Source: Methylomagnum ishizawai
GTDB taxonomy: Bacteria; Pseudomonadota; Gammaproteobacteria; Methylococcales; Methylomonadaceae
DNA: 62,694 nucleotides
Direction: 5' to 3'
Assembly: GCA_945861705.1 (NCBI GenBank)
Contig: CAMAVM010000016.1
Location: forward strand, 1-62,694
Positions 49,500 through 57,925 of this stretch are shown here, one piece after another. Both the position numbers and the translations under genes were made by a program. The notes beneath the pieces are model-generated. The model made no database searches. It saw only the letters and a program-made list of their open reading frames with translations, and was not told the DNA's origin. Position 1 is the stretch's first letter; every line of letters starts with the position of its first letter.

Positions 49500-50660
49500 G
49501 TGAGCAATAACTTCATATTTACATCAGAATCTGTTTCAGAAGGACATCCAGATAAGGTTGCTGACCAAATTTCTGATGCCATACTTGATGCCTTGTTGGC
49601 GCAAGATCCTCGCTCCCGTGTGGCTTGTGAAACCTTAGTCAAAACCGGCATGGTAGTTTTAGCAGGTGAAGTTACTACCGATGCTTTGGTGGATATGGAA
49701 GAACTGGTCAGAAAAGTCGTCTGCGATATAGGCTACGACAATGGCGATATTGGTTTCGATGGCAAAAGCTGTGCGGTATTGAATGCAATCGGCAAACAAT
49801 CAGAAGACATTGCGATGGGTGTGGATGAAGGTGAAAACCACGAACAAGGTGCGGGTGACCAAGGCTTGATGTTTGGTTACGCAAGTAATGAAACCGACGT
49901 TTTGATGCCAGCCCCTATTACATATTCTCATTTATTAGTCAAACGCCAAGCCGAAGTCCGCAAAAACAAGACCTTGCCTTGGCTACGTCCTGATGCAAAA
50001 AGCCAGATTACATTCCGCTACGAAAACAACATACCGGTAGCGATTGATGCTGTGGTGTTATCGACCCAGCATTCGCCAGACATCAGCACAAAAGCCCTGC
50101 ATGAAGCAGTAATGGATGAAATTATTCTACCCGTTTTGCCTAAAGAATGGCTGCATAAAGATACCAAATACTTCATTAATCCAACGGGTCAATTCATTAT
50201 TGGCGGTCCTGTGGGCGATTGTGGCTTGACGGGTCGTAAAATTATCGTAGATTCTTATGGTGGTATGGCAAGGCACGGTGGCGGCGCGTTCTCCGGCAAA
50301 GATCCTTCAAAAGTAGACCGTTCAGCCGCTTATATGGCACGGTATGTGGCAAAAAATATAGTCGCGGCAGGTTTGGCGGATCGTTGTGAGATCCAAGTAT
50401 CTTATGCGATTGGTGTTGCAGAGCCGACTTCAATAGCCGTTGAAACCTTCGGCACAGGCAAATTGACGGAAGACAGATTAGTGCAAATCGTGCGAGAACA
50501 TTTTGATCTCAGACCTAAAGGTTTGATCGCCATGTTGGACTTACTGAAACCTATTTACCAACCGACAGCTTCTTACGGCCACTTTGGGCGCACGGAAAGC
50601 ACCTTCAGTTGGGAAAAAACTGACAAAATCGAAGTATTAAAAGATGCCGCTGGCATTTAA
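49500..50660 (+). CDS. metK: S-adenosylmethionine synthetase MetK
   Basis: The 386-residue enzyme makes SAM from methionine and ATP. The start is a GTG at 49500, giving [19 protein letters not shown]. The ATP/methionine motifs [35 protein letters not shown] are intact. It opens the SAM-related cluster. No SAM riboswitch can be seen in the 68-bp leader. Confidence 0.97.
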   Translation: MSNNFIFTSESVSEGHPDKVADQISDAILDALLAQDPRSRVACETLVKTGMVVLAGEVTTDALVDMEELVRKVVCDIGYDNGDIGFDGKSCAVLNAIGKQSEDIAMGVDEGENHEQGAGDQGLMFGYASNETDVLMPAPITYSHLLVKRQAEVRKNKTLPWLRPDAKSQITFRYENNIPVAIDAVVLSTQHSPDISTKALHEAVMDEIILPVLPKEWLHKDTKYFINPTGQFIIGGPVGDCGLTGRKIIVDSYGGMARHGGGAFSGKDPSKVDRSAAYMARYVAKNIVAAGLADRCEIQVSYAIGVAEPTSIAVETFGTGKLTEDRLVQIVREHFDLRPKGLIAMLDLLKPIYQPTASYGHFGRTESTFSWEKTDKIEVLKDAAGI

Positions 50661-50699
50661 TTCAACGACCCAATATACACAATGACTTCAGGAACTCAA

Positions 50700-51992
50700 A
50701 TGAGCCAAAACGATTACAAAGTAGCCGATATTGCCCTAGCCGATTGGGGACGTAAAGAAATCAATATCGCCGAAACCGAAATGCCAGGTTTGATGGCCTT
50801 GCGTAGGGAATTCGGTGCGGCAAAACCCTTGATAGGCGCACGTATTGCTGGTTGCTTGCACATGACCATCCAAACCGCCGTGTTAATCGAGACTCTGACA
50901 GCATTAGGTGCAGAAATACGTTGGTCGTCCTGCAATATTTTCTCGACCCAAGACCATGCTGCTGCTGCTATTGCTGCGGCGGGTATTCCTGTATTTGCCT
51001 GGAAAGGCGAAACCGAAGCCGAAGCTGACTGGTGTATTGAACAAACCATTATCGGACCAAATGGCTGGCGGCCTAATATGATCCTGGACGATGGTGGCGA
51101 CCTGACCAACATGATGCACGATAAATTCCCCGAACTGATGGCGGAAGTCAAAGGTTTGTCGGAAGAAACCACCACAGGTGTTTTGCGCTTGTATGAACGG
51201 GTTGCCAAAAATACCTTGAAAGTCCCTGCCTTTAACGTCAATGATTCAGTCACTAAATCCAAATTCGATAACCTGTACGGTTGCCGTGAGTCTCTGGTCG
51301 ATGGCATCAAGCGTGCGACAGATGTCATGATCGCCGGAAAAATCGCTGTCGTCTGCGGTTATGGCGATGTCGGTAAAGGTTGCGCACAATCCTTGCGTGG
51401 CTTAGGTGCAACCGTTTGGATTACCGAAATCGACCCGATCTGCGCTTTACAAGCCGCAATGGAAGGTTTCCGTGTGGTCACGATGGAAGATGCTGCACCA
51501 CTTGCAAACATATTTGTTAGCGCAACTGGCAATTTCAACGTAATTACCCATAAACATTTGCTTGTTATGAGAAACCAAGCAATCGTTTGTAATATTGGTC
51601 ACTTTGACTCTGAAATTGAGATCTCATCGTTGCGTCAATACACTTGGGAAAACATCAAACCACAGGTTGACCATGTCATTTTTCCTGATGGTAAGCGCTT
51701 GATTATTTTGGCAGAAGGTCGTTTAGTGAATTTAGGCTGTGCAACTGGACATCCTAGCTTCGTCATGTCCAACTCCTTCTGCAACCAAGTATTAGCGCAA
51801 ATGGAATTGTGGCAAAATGCTAAGAGTTACGAAAATAAAGTCTATATCCTGCCTAAAAAATTGGATGAAAAAGTAGCAAGATCGCATCTGGAACAATTGG
51901 GTGTGAATCTTACCGTGTTGACTGAGAAGCAAGCAGATTACATTAATGTTCCGATTGAAGGTCCATATAAAGCAGATCATTACCGTTATTAA
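50700..51992 (+). CDS. ahcY: S-adenosylhomocysteine hydrolase AhcY
   Basis: The 430-residue NAD enzyme hydrolyses S-adenosylhomocysteine to adenosine and homocysteine, removing the product inhibitor of methyltransferases. Starting at the ATG at 50700 ([11 protein letters not shown]), with CAGGA upstream, it has [26 protein letters not shown], the NAD loop [12 protein letters not shown] and the C-terminal YKADHYRY. A six-residue longer frame (ATG 50682) has no better RBS. Confidence 0.96.
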   Translation: MSQNDYKVADIALADWGRKEINIAETEMPGLMALRREFGAAKPLIGARIAGCLHMTIQTAVLIETLTALGAEIRWSSCNIFSTQDHAAAAIAAAGIPVFAWKGETEAEADWCIEQTIIGPNGWRPNMILDDGGDLTNMMHDKFPELMAEVKGLSEETTTGVLRLYERVAKNTLKVPAFNVNDSVTKSKFDNLYGCRESLVDGIKRATDVMIAGKIAVVCGYGDVGKGCAQSLRGLGATVWITEIDPICALQAAMEGFRVVTMEDAAPLANIFVSATGNFNVITHKHLLVMRNQAIVCNIGHFDSEIEISSLRQYTWENIKPQVDHVIFPDGKRLIILAEGRLVNLGCATGHPSFVMSNSFCNQVLAQMELWQNAKSYENKVYILPKKLDEKVARSHLEQLGVNLTVLTEKQADYINVPIEGPYKADHYRY

Positions 51993-52008
51993 TTAGTATT
52001 CATAATAG

Positions 52009-52082
52009 TAGGCTGGGTTAGTGTAGCGTAACCCAGCATTTTGCAGCATTATTGCTGGGTTACGCTACGCTAACCCAGCCTA
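52009..52082. repeat. 30-bp near-perfect inverted repeat between ahcY and metF
   Basis: The arms at 52009-52038 and 52053-52082 match at 29 of 30 bases and are separated by 14 bases. Each arm itself contains GCTGGGTTA and TAACCCAGC, so a nested cruciform can form. It fills nearly all of the spacer. It may be a REP-like dispersed hairpin or stop transcription; there is no T run. Confidence 0.85.
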
Positions 52083-52091
52083 CAGATACTG

Positions 52092-52937
52092 ATGCAATCA
52101 CAACAAAATCATCCGCAACAATTCAGCTTTGAGTTTTATCCTCCAAAGACTGACGAAGGTACTGCTAACTTACAATTGGTACACAGTAAGTTGGCGGTAT
52201 TAAATCCCGAATTCTTCTCAGTCACCTTTGGTGCTGGCGGTACGACCCGTGATAAAACCTTTGACACCGTTGTTGATATACAGCAGAAAGGTATAGCCGC
52301 CGCGCCGCATTTATCCTGCGTGGCTTCGACCAAGGAAAACATAAGGGCTATCCTGAAAAGCTACCAGGAACATGGCATATCAAGGATCGTCGCCTTGCGT
52401 GGTGATTTGCCCTCCGGCATGATGTCGGCGGGGGAATTTCGTTATGCCAACGAACTTGTGGCATTTATCCGCCAGGAAACAGGCGATGATTTCCAAATCC
52501 ATGTCGCAGCTTACCCCGAAGTGCATCCCCAAGCTCCCAGCGCAACAGAAGATTTCAAAAACTTCAAACGTAAGGTTGAAGTGGGCGCAAATGCGGCGAT
52601 CACTCAGTATTTTTACAATGCCGAAGCGTATTTCTATTTCGTCGATCTGTGCGAAAAGAATGGCATAACCATCCCCATCGTGCCTGGAATAATGCCGATA
52701 ACCCAATATGCCCAGTTATTCCGCTTTTCAGAAATGTGCGGCGCGGACATTCCCCGCTGGTTACGCAAACGCTTGGTCGATTTTGGTGACGACCGTGCGT
52801 CTATACAAGCTTTCGGTCTGGATTTGGTCAGTAATCTTTGCCAGCGATTATTGGATGGTGGTGCGCCAGGGCTGCATTTTTATACCATGAACCAATCCGC
52901 ACCTACGTTGGCGATTTTAGAAAGTTTGCGGCGATAA
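52092..52937 (+). CDS. metF: 5,10-methylenetetrahydrofolate reductase MetF
   Basis: The 281-residue flavoenzyme makes 5-methyl-THF, the methyl donor for methionine synthesis. It begins with FSFEFYPPKTDEG and has TFGAGGTT, ALRGDLP and the late IPIVPGIMPIT. It completes the methyl-cycle genes with metK and ahcY. Confidence 0.95.
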   Translation: MQSQQNHPQQFSFEFYPPKTDEGTANLQLVHSKLAVLNPEFFSVTFGAGGTTRDKTFDTVVDIQQKGIAAAPHLSCVASTKENIRAILKSYQEHGISRIVALRGDLPSGMMSAGEFRYANELVAFIRQETGDDFQIHVAAYPEVHPQAPSATEDFKNFKRKVEVGANAAITQYFYNAEAYFYFVDLCEKNGITIPIVPGIMPITQYAQLFRFSEMCGADIPRWLRKRLVDFGDDRASIQAFGLDLVSNLCQRLLDGGAPGLHFYTMNQSAPTLAILESLRR

Positions 52938-53045
52938 GTCGGCATCTGCCTTACAATCCTCAGCTCCTGTTTTGTGTGCTAAGAAACCAGAGTCACCAAA
53001 CCGCATTGTGAACGAATGTTGTGACTACAGCTTAGTGCATTGCCC

Positions 53046-54407
53046 ATGACCAACCATTCTTTCTCCAATCGTGACCTTTCCGTTTTGTGGCATCCTTGCA
53101 CACAAATGAAAGACCACGAGACCTTCCCGATCATTCCTATCAAAAAAGGGCAAGGCGTTTGGCTGGAAGATTTCGATGGCAACCGTTATCTGGATGCTAT
53201 CAGTTCCTGGTGGGTAAATCTGTTTGGACATGCCAATCCCACGATCAATGCGGCGCTAAAAGACCAACTTGATACGCTCGAACACGTCATTTTTGCGGGT
53301 TTTACTCATGAATCCGCTATCAAGCTGGCGGAAAAACTGGTGGAAATAACGCCCGAAGGGCTTAACCGTTGCTTTTATGCCGACAATGGTTCAGCAGCGG
53401 TGGAAGTCGCTCTCAAAATGAGTTTCCACTATTGGCGGAATCAATCGAACGAATCGGGTCAAACCCAAAAAACCAAATTCATCACGCTGGAAAATAGCTA
53501 CCACGGCGAAACCTTGGGCGCGTTGGCGGTCGGCAATGTGCCGTTGTATAAGGAGACCTATGCGCCGTTATTGATGGACGTGATTACCGTCTCTGGGCCA
53601 GATTGCTATTACCGTGAACCCGGCGAATCCTGGGCGGAGTATTCCTCGCGCCGTTTTGCACTTATGGAGAATACCTTACAGGATCACGCCGATACGGTTT
53701 GTGCCGTGATTATCGAGCCTTTAGTGCAATGTGCCGGTAATATGAGGATGTACGACCCCGTATACTTAAAATTACTGCGCGAGGCTTGCGATAAATATGA
53801 TGTACATCTTATTGCGGATGAAATCGCTGTCGGTTTTGGTCGTACCGGAACCTTATTTGCCTGCGAACAAGCGGCAATCACCCCCGACTTTATGTGTTTA
53901 TCTAAGGGTTTGACGGGCGGCTATTTGGCCTTGTCTGCGGTATTGACGACCAATGACATTTATCAGGCGTTTTATGATGATTATCAAAAGTTGACTGCAT
54001 TTTTACATTCCCACAGTTATACCGGTAACGCGCTGGCATGTAGGGCTGCGCTTGCAACGCTGGAGATTTTTCAGCAGCAGGACATCATTGCAAAAAACCA
54101 AACCTTGGCAAAGACACTGGCAACAGTGGCAGCACAATTCCATGACCATCCACACGTTGCCGAAGTACGGCAAACGGGCATGATAGTGGCGATTGAAATG
54201 GTAAAAAATAAACGCACAAAAGAACCTTATCCTTGGCAGGAACGGCGCGGCTTACGGGTTTATCAATATGCGCTATCCAAAGGGGTGTTATTACGTCCGT
54301 TGGGCAATGTCATTTATTTTATGCCACCTTATATCATTAACGAAGACGAATTGCGGTTAATGGCTGAAGTGGCCTGGGATGGCATTCAGCAAGCGGTAAG
54401 GGATTGA
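53046..54407 (+). CDS. bioA: Adenosylmethionine-8-amino-7-oxononanoate aminotransferase BioA
   Basis: The 453-residue PLP enzyme uses SAM as amino donor in biotin synthesis. Start is the ATG at 53046 (MTNHSFSN), not the TTG two codons earlier. The motifs LDAISSWWVNLFGH, YADNGSAAVEVALK, DEIAVGFGRTG and the PLP lysine K287 in SKGLTGGYLALS are present. It is followed after 1 bp by rsmE. Confidence 0.94.
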   Translation: MTNHSFSNRDLSVLWHPCTQMKDHETFPIIPIKKGQGVWLEDFDGNRYLDAISSWWVNLFGHANPTINAALKDQLDTLEHVIFAGFTHESAIKLAEKLVEITPEGLNRCFYADNGSAAVEVALKMSFHYWRNQSNESGQTQKTKFITLENSYHGETLGALAVGNVPLYKETYAPLLMDVITVSGPDCYYREPGESWAEYSSRRFALMENTLQDHADTVCAVIIEPLVQCAGNMRMYDPVYLKLLREACDKYDVHLIADEIAVGFGRTGTLFACEQAAITPDFMCLSKGLTGGYLALSAVLTTNDIYQAFYDDYQKLTAFLHSHSYTGNALACRAALATLEIFQQQDIIAKNQTLAKTLATVAAQFHDHPHVAEVRQTGMIVAIEMVKNKRTKEPYPWQERRGLRVYQYALSKGVLLRPLGNVIYFMPPYIINEDELRLMAEVAWDGIQQAVRD

Positions 54408-54408
54408 T

Positions 54409-55164
54409 ATGCGGGTCTCCAGGCTATATGTTGATTTGCCACTTGCACTGAACGAGCAGGTCGAACTGGATGATGACAGCGGGCATTATGTGAGGACAGT
54501 ACTGCGGCTAAAAAAAGACGATGCGGTTATCCTGTTTAACGGCAATGGCGGAGAATATGTGTGCGTACTTGGCGAAGTCAGCCGAAAAACTGTGCTGGTT
54601 GCGGTTAAATCCTGGAATGACCGTAGCGTAGAGTCGCCATTGTCAGTTACCTTAGGGTTGGGGATTTCCCGTGGTGACCGCATGGATTTATCGGTACAAA
54701 AAGCCGTGGAATTGGGCGTTAACCAGATTACACCGCTAATAACGGAACGCTGTGTCGTGCAGTTCAAGGGCGAAAAAAAACTGCAACGCTCATTACATTG
54801 GCAGAAAATCGCCCAACATGCGGCGGAACAAAGCGGCAGGACTGTGTTACCTGAATTAACAGAGATAACGACTTTGCAAAACTGGGTAAGCAATCAACAA
54901 GGTTTAAAAGTGTTTCTTGATCCTTACGCAGAAAAGTCATTGGCAGAGTTACAACCTGATGATATGAAAGTGACTTTATTAACTGGGCCTGAAGGCGGCT
55001 TTAGCGACCAGGAACGTAACACGGCCAAAACGGCAGGATTTATCCCAGTGCGCTTAGGAAGCCGGATATTAAGGACGGAAACTGCCGCCATCGCCGCCTT
55101 GGCCGCCGTGCAGATGTTATGGGGGGATTTTGGTGTCACAGGACAGGGGACTGAAGACAGATGA
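54409..55164 (+). CDS. rsmE: 16S rRNA (uracil-1498-N3)-methyltransferase RsmE
   Basis: The 251-residue SPOUT methyltransferase methylates U1498 using SAM. It has the N-terminal PUA-like domain (HYVRTVLRLKKDDAVILFNG) and the knotted C-terminal region with LTGPEGGFSDQER and RLGSRILRTETAA. The last codons (VTGQGTEDR) run into a repeat-like sequence shared with the next start, and overlap it by 4 bp. Confidence 0.94.
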   Translation: MRVSRLYVDLPLALNEQVELDDDSGHYVRTVLRLKKDDAVILFNGNGGEYVCVLGEVSRKTVLVAVKSWNDRSVESPLSVTLGLGISRGDRMDLSVQKAVELGVNQITPLITERCVVQFKGEKKLQRSLHWQKIAQHAAEQSGRTVLPELTEITTLQNWVSNQQGLKVFLDPYAEKSLAELQPDDMKVTLLTGPEGGFSDQERNTAKTAGFIPVRLGSRILRTETAAIAALAAVQMLWGDFGVTGQGTEDR

Positions 55165-56084
55165 CAGAAAAATCCGCTACAGCCTTCAGTCCTCAGCCCT
55201 CAGTACTTAGTCTTCTGTACGCTAGTGTGCCGCTGTTGGTATTGTTAACTGCCACTTTCCTTGCCTGCATCCTGGCTTATTTTATGGTGTCGATATGGGA
55301 TGACGGACTGTCGTTTCGGACTATCATCAGGAAATCTACCCAGTTATTTTTGGTGTTGAGCATTTTCCCAGCGATGCACTATCTGGGCTTAAGCAAATTT
55401 GATCTGGGTTTTTCGGTGAGACCTGTGTTTATAAAACAGTTATTGCAAGGAGTGGGTTTGGGTTTTATCACCTTGATGCCTGTTTTTATCGCACTTTACC
55501 TGCTTGGCGTAAATATTATTGATGAGTCCCAGCCCTGGACACTCTTCTGGGTAAGCAAAAAACTGGGTATTGAATTATCGCTCGCGCTGCTCATTTCATT
55601 GTTTGAAGAACCTGTTTTCAGGGGAATTTTACTGACAGGGTTAAACAAGAAAATGTCCGTCCGGGCGGCGATTTTAATCAGCGCATTTTATTACGCCATC
55701 CTGCATTTCTTGGACAGCAAAACCCAAATCCCTACTCAAGAACTTAATTTGTTCAGCGGTTTTACGTTGCTGGGAGAAGCCTTTACGCATTTGCTAAACC
55801 CCGAAATCCTGTCGGCATTTTTTGCCTTATTTGCAGTTGGCGTGTTCTTGGGTGTGCTAAGAACCCAGGTGAAAGTCAGTTTAGGGCTATGTATAGGCTG
55901 CCATGCCTGTTGGGTGTGGCAGATTAAATTAAGCAAAAGTCTATTCAACATCAATCCCAACTCTGATTATCTCTATTTGGTCAGCAGCTACGATGGCGTT
56001 ATCGGGCCGTTGGTGACAATATGGTTAACTTTGGCGATTGTTGGTTATTTCTTATACCAACGGCTAAATGACCGAAAATATTAG
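55161..56084 (+). CDS. CPBP-family intramembrane metalloprotease
   Basis: The 307-residue polytopic membrane protein has the CPBP (Abi) active-site pair EEPVFRG at 149-155, and a second metal-binding region near HFLDS. The late GCHACW also fits the family. Such enzymes process prenylated or peptide substrates; here the substrate is unknown. The first 20 residues come from a repeat-like DNA stretch (SPQPSVLSLLY), so an internal start is possible. Confidence 0.8.
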   Translation: MTEKSATAFSPQPSVLSLLYASVPLLVLLTATFLACILAYFMVSIWDDGLSFRTIIRKSTQLFLVLSIFPAMHYLGLSKFDLGFSVRPVFIKQLLQGVGLGFITLMPVFIALYLLGVNIIDESQPWTLFWVSKKLGIELSLALLISLFEEPVFRGILLTGLNKKMSVRAAILISAFYYAILHFLDSKTQIPTQELNLFSGFTLLGEAFTHLLNPEILSAFFALFAVGVFLGVLRTQVKVSLGLCIGCHACWVWQIKLSKSLFNINPNSDYLYLVSSYDGVIGPLVTIWLTLAIVGYFLYQRLNDRKY

Positions 56085-56149
56085 TGGCACACTTTAAGGC
56101 TTATGTTAAACTTTTTTAACAGAGTTAAACTATATTCAAAGAGTTAAAC

Positions 56150-56392
56150 ATGCAAACCATGAATGTCCTGAACAAAGGTCAAATTGTTATCCCAGCAGAA
56201 ATACGCCACCGTTATGGGATCAAGCCCGGTATGCCGCTTGAGATTCGTGAAGTCGGAGATCACCTTGAGTTATACCTATTACCTTCTGATCCTATTTTAG
56301 CTTTTCGGGGTTCTTTGAAAACAACTGATTCTTTGGCAAATCAGATGATTGAAGAACATCGCAATGAAGTTGCCCAAGATGGCAGAGGTTAA
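56150..56392 (+). CDS. VapB-type antitoxin (AbrB/SpoVT domain)
   Basis: The 80-residue protein has an AbrB-like N-terminus (VLNKGQIVIPAEIRHRYGIKPG) that binds DNA and autoregulates the pair, and a C-terminal tail (LANQMIEEHRNEVAQD) that would cap the toxin. It overlaps the toxin gene by 14 bp. The AT-rich TTTTTTAACAGAGTTAAAC just upstream could be its operator. Confidence 0.85.
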   Translation: MQTMNVLNKGQIVIPAEIRHRYGIKPGMPLEIREVGDHLELYLLPSDPILAFRGSLKTTDSLANQMIEEHRNEVAQDGRG

Positions 56393-56789
56393 ACAGGTTT
56401 ACGTATTGGATGCCTGCGCTCTCTTACGGTTGGCACAGGATGAGCCTGGAGCAGAACGTGTTGCCGAGATTTTAGCTGGTGCAGCCAGTGGCGATGCGCG
56501 GGTATTGCTGCATCAAATCAATCTCGGCGAAGTGGTTTACCGTATCGGCAAACAATTTGGCTGGACAGTTGCTGAACGTAAACGCGGTGAAATATCCTTG
56601 TTACCCATTGAAATTATTGCCTTTACCGAAGAAATATTTTGGCAAGCGGTAAAGCTGAAAGCGACTTATCCCATGTCTTACGCCGATTGCTTTGCCGCAG
56701 CCTTGGCTATCAAAGAGCAAGCGGTTTTACTGGCCAGCGACCCCGAATTTGAGGTTTTAGGTGCAGATGTTATTCGAATGGTGGTTTAA
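56379..56789 (+). CDS. VapC-type PIN-domain toxin
   Basis: The 136-residue PIN-domain ribonuclease has the catalytic acids D11 (VLDACALL), a central glutamate region (NLGEVVYRI) and D in SYADCFAAALA. The ATG at 56379 is chosen because MAEVKQVYVLDAC starts a PIN domain directly; longer frames from 56349 overlap the antitoxin more. The target RNA cannot be predicted. Confidence 0.85.
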   Translation: MAEVKQVYVLDACALLRLAQDEPGAERVAEILAGAASGDARVLLHQINLGEVVYRIGKQFGWTVAERKRGEISLLPIEIIAFTEEIFWQAVKLKATYPMSYADCFAAALAIKEQAVLLASDPEFEVLGADVIRMVV

Positions 56790-57154
56790 GGCTAAGGCGC
56801 GAGCTAGCATTACCTTTAACATCAGCTAAACCAACGAATAGACTAACGCATTGTTCAATTCAACAAGCACTCATAATTTTGGTAGTGGGTTAAACCTGTG
56901 ACTTGATATTTTGGAGTGACAAACCTAGGTTTGTCACTCCAAAATACACGCGACTCACAGGCATGAAGCCGATGAGGTCATTAAAAAATACAGGATTAAC
57001 CCACTACCCATAATTTTTATCTGATAGAAAAAAAGCGATAAAAAATCGGCTGAGGAAACTTCATATCTGAGGTATTATAACTGCCTGTTTTCCAACGGGT
57101 ACTTTCTGTGGTTTTGTAAGTCCCCCTAATTTTAATCACAACAACGGTAAACTC
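56790..57154. other. Intergenic region carrying a MITE; no gene seen
   Basis: Between the toxin and rpiA lies the 128-bp element at 56881-57008. The rest is AT-rich. A possible -10 for rpiA, TATAAC at 57076, lacks a convincing -35. Confidence 0.6.
56881..57008. mobile_element. 128-bp MITE with 13-bp terminal inverted repeats and a 9-bp target duplication
   Basis: The ends are GGTAGTGGGTTAA (56881-56893) and its exact complement (56996-57008). Imperfect pairing continues to 18 of 19 bases. The direct repeat CATAATTTT flanks both sides (56872-56880 and 57009-57017), as left by transposition. Inside is a perfect palindrome of 40 bp at 56907-56946 centred on CAAACCTAGGTTTG. No protein is encoded, so it is non-autonomous; the donor transposase is unknown. 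Nine-bp duplications and GGTA-starting ends would fit IS1-type elements among others. Confidence 0.85.
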
Positions 57155-57808
57155 ATGACACAAGATGAACTAAAACAAAAAGTGGCGCAAGCGGCATTGA
57201 AATATATCAAAGATGTGCCTGTTATTGGTGTAGGCACAGGTTCTACAGTAAAGTATTTCATCAACTATCTGGCGGATATGAAGGGCGACATTGAAGGTAC
57301 GGTATCCAGCTCCGAGGCAACTACGTTATTGTTGAAGCAGGCTGGAATTCCCGTGCTGGATTTGAATTCCGTGGGTACGATTGAGGTTTATGTCGATGGT
57401 GCTGATGAAATCACGCCGCATAAGCAATTGATTAAAGGCGGCGGCGCGGCGCTGACGCGGGAAAAAATTATAGCCGCAGCCAGTAAAAAGTTTGTGTGTA
57501 TCGCAGATGGTTCTAAGCGTGTCGACGTGTTGGGAAAGTTTCCGCTGCCAATTGAGGTAATTCCGATGGCGCGTAGCTACGTGGCGCGGGAAATGGTTAA
57601 ATTAGGTGGTCAGCCCGTGTGGCGAGAAGGTTGTATCACCGACAACGGCAATCAGATTATTGATGTCCATAACCTGAATATTATGGAGCCTATCAAAATG
57701 GAACAAGCCATCAACAACATCACTGGCGTGGTGGCTGTGGGTATTTTTGCCATGCGCCCTGCGGATATTTGCTTGGTTAGCGATGGCGAGAATATTGTGA
57801 CGTTTTAA
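57155..57808 (+). CDS. rpiA: Ribose-5-phosphate isomerase A
   Basis: The 217-residue enzyme interconverts ribose-5-phosphate and ribulose-5-phosphate. [37 protein letters not shown] and CIADGSKRV are the conserved blocks. In a ribulose-monophosphate or pentose-phosphate pathway it supplies ribose units. The gene is single, followed by a stem-loop. Confidence 0.96.
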   Translation: MTQDELKQKVAQAALKYIKDVPVIGVGTGSTVKYFINYLADMKGDIEGTVSSSEATTLLLKQAGIPVLDLNSVGTIEVYVDGADEITPHKQLIKGGGAALTREKIIAAASKKFVCIADGSKRVDVLGKFPLPIEVIPMARSYVAREMVKLGGQPVWREGCITDNGNQIIDVHNLNIMEPIKMEQAINNITGVVAVGIFAMRPADICLVSDGENIVTF

Positions 57809-57858
57809 TAGCCCAAAAATAACAGTTCCGTAGACTGGGCAAACGGCTTTATTTTTTG

Positions 57859-57888
57859 CCCACCATTTTCCATTAAATTAATGGTGGG
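57859..57888. repeat. Stem-loop between rpiA and gspD
   Basis: CCCACCATT (57859-57867) pairs with AATGGTGGG (57880-57888). The T-rich tract lies on the wrong side for either gene's transcript, so terminator function is uncertain. Confidence 0.5.
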
Positions 57889-57925
57889 TGTCCGTAGGTT
57901 GAGTTCGAGCTTGGCGGAAACCCAG

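Noticed and set aside
50661..50699. SAH riboswitch before ahcY
   Set aside because: The spacer is 39 bp, too short for the aptamer, and contains only an RBS.
52938..53045. BirA operator before bioA
   Set aside because: The AT-rich dyad with TTGT..ACAA arms expected for BirA is not visible.
57859..57888. Bidirectional terminator of rpiA and gspD
   Set aside because: The T tract precedes the stem on the plus strand and there is no U run after it on either transcript.
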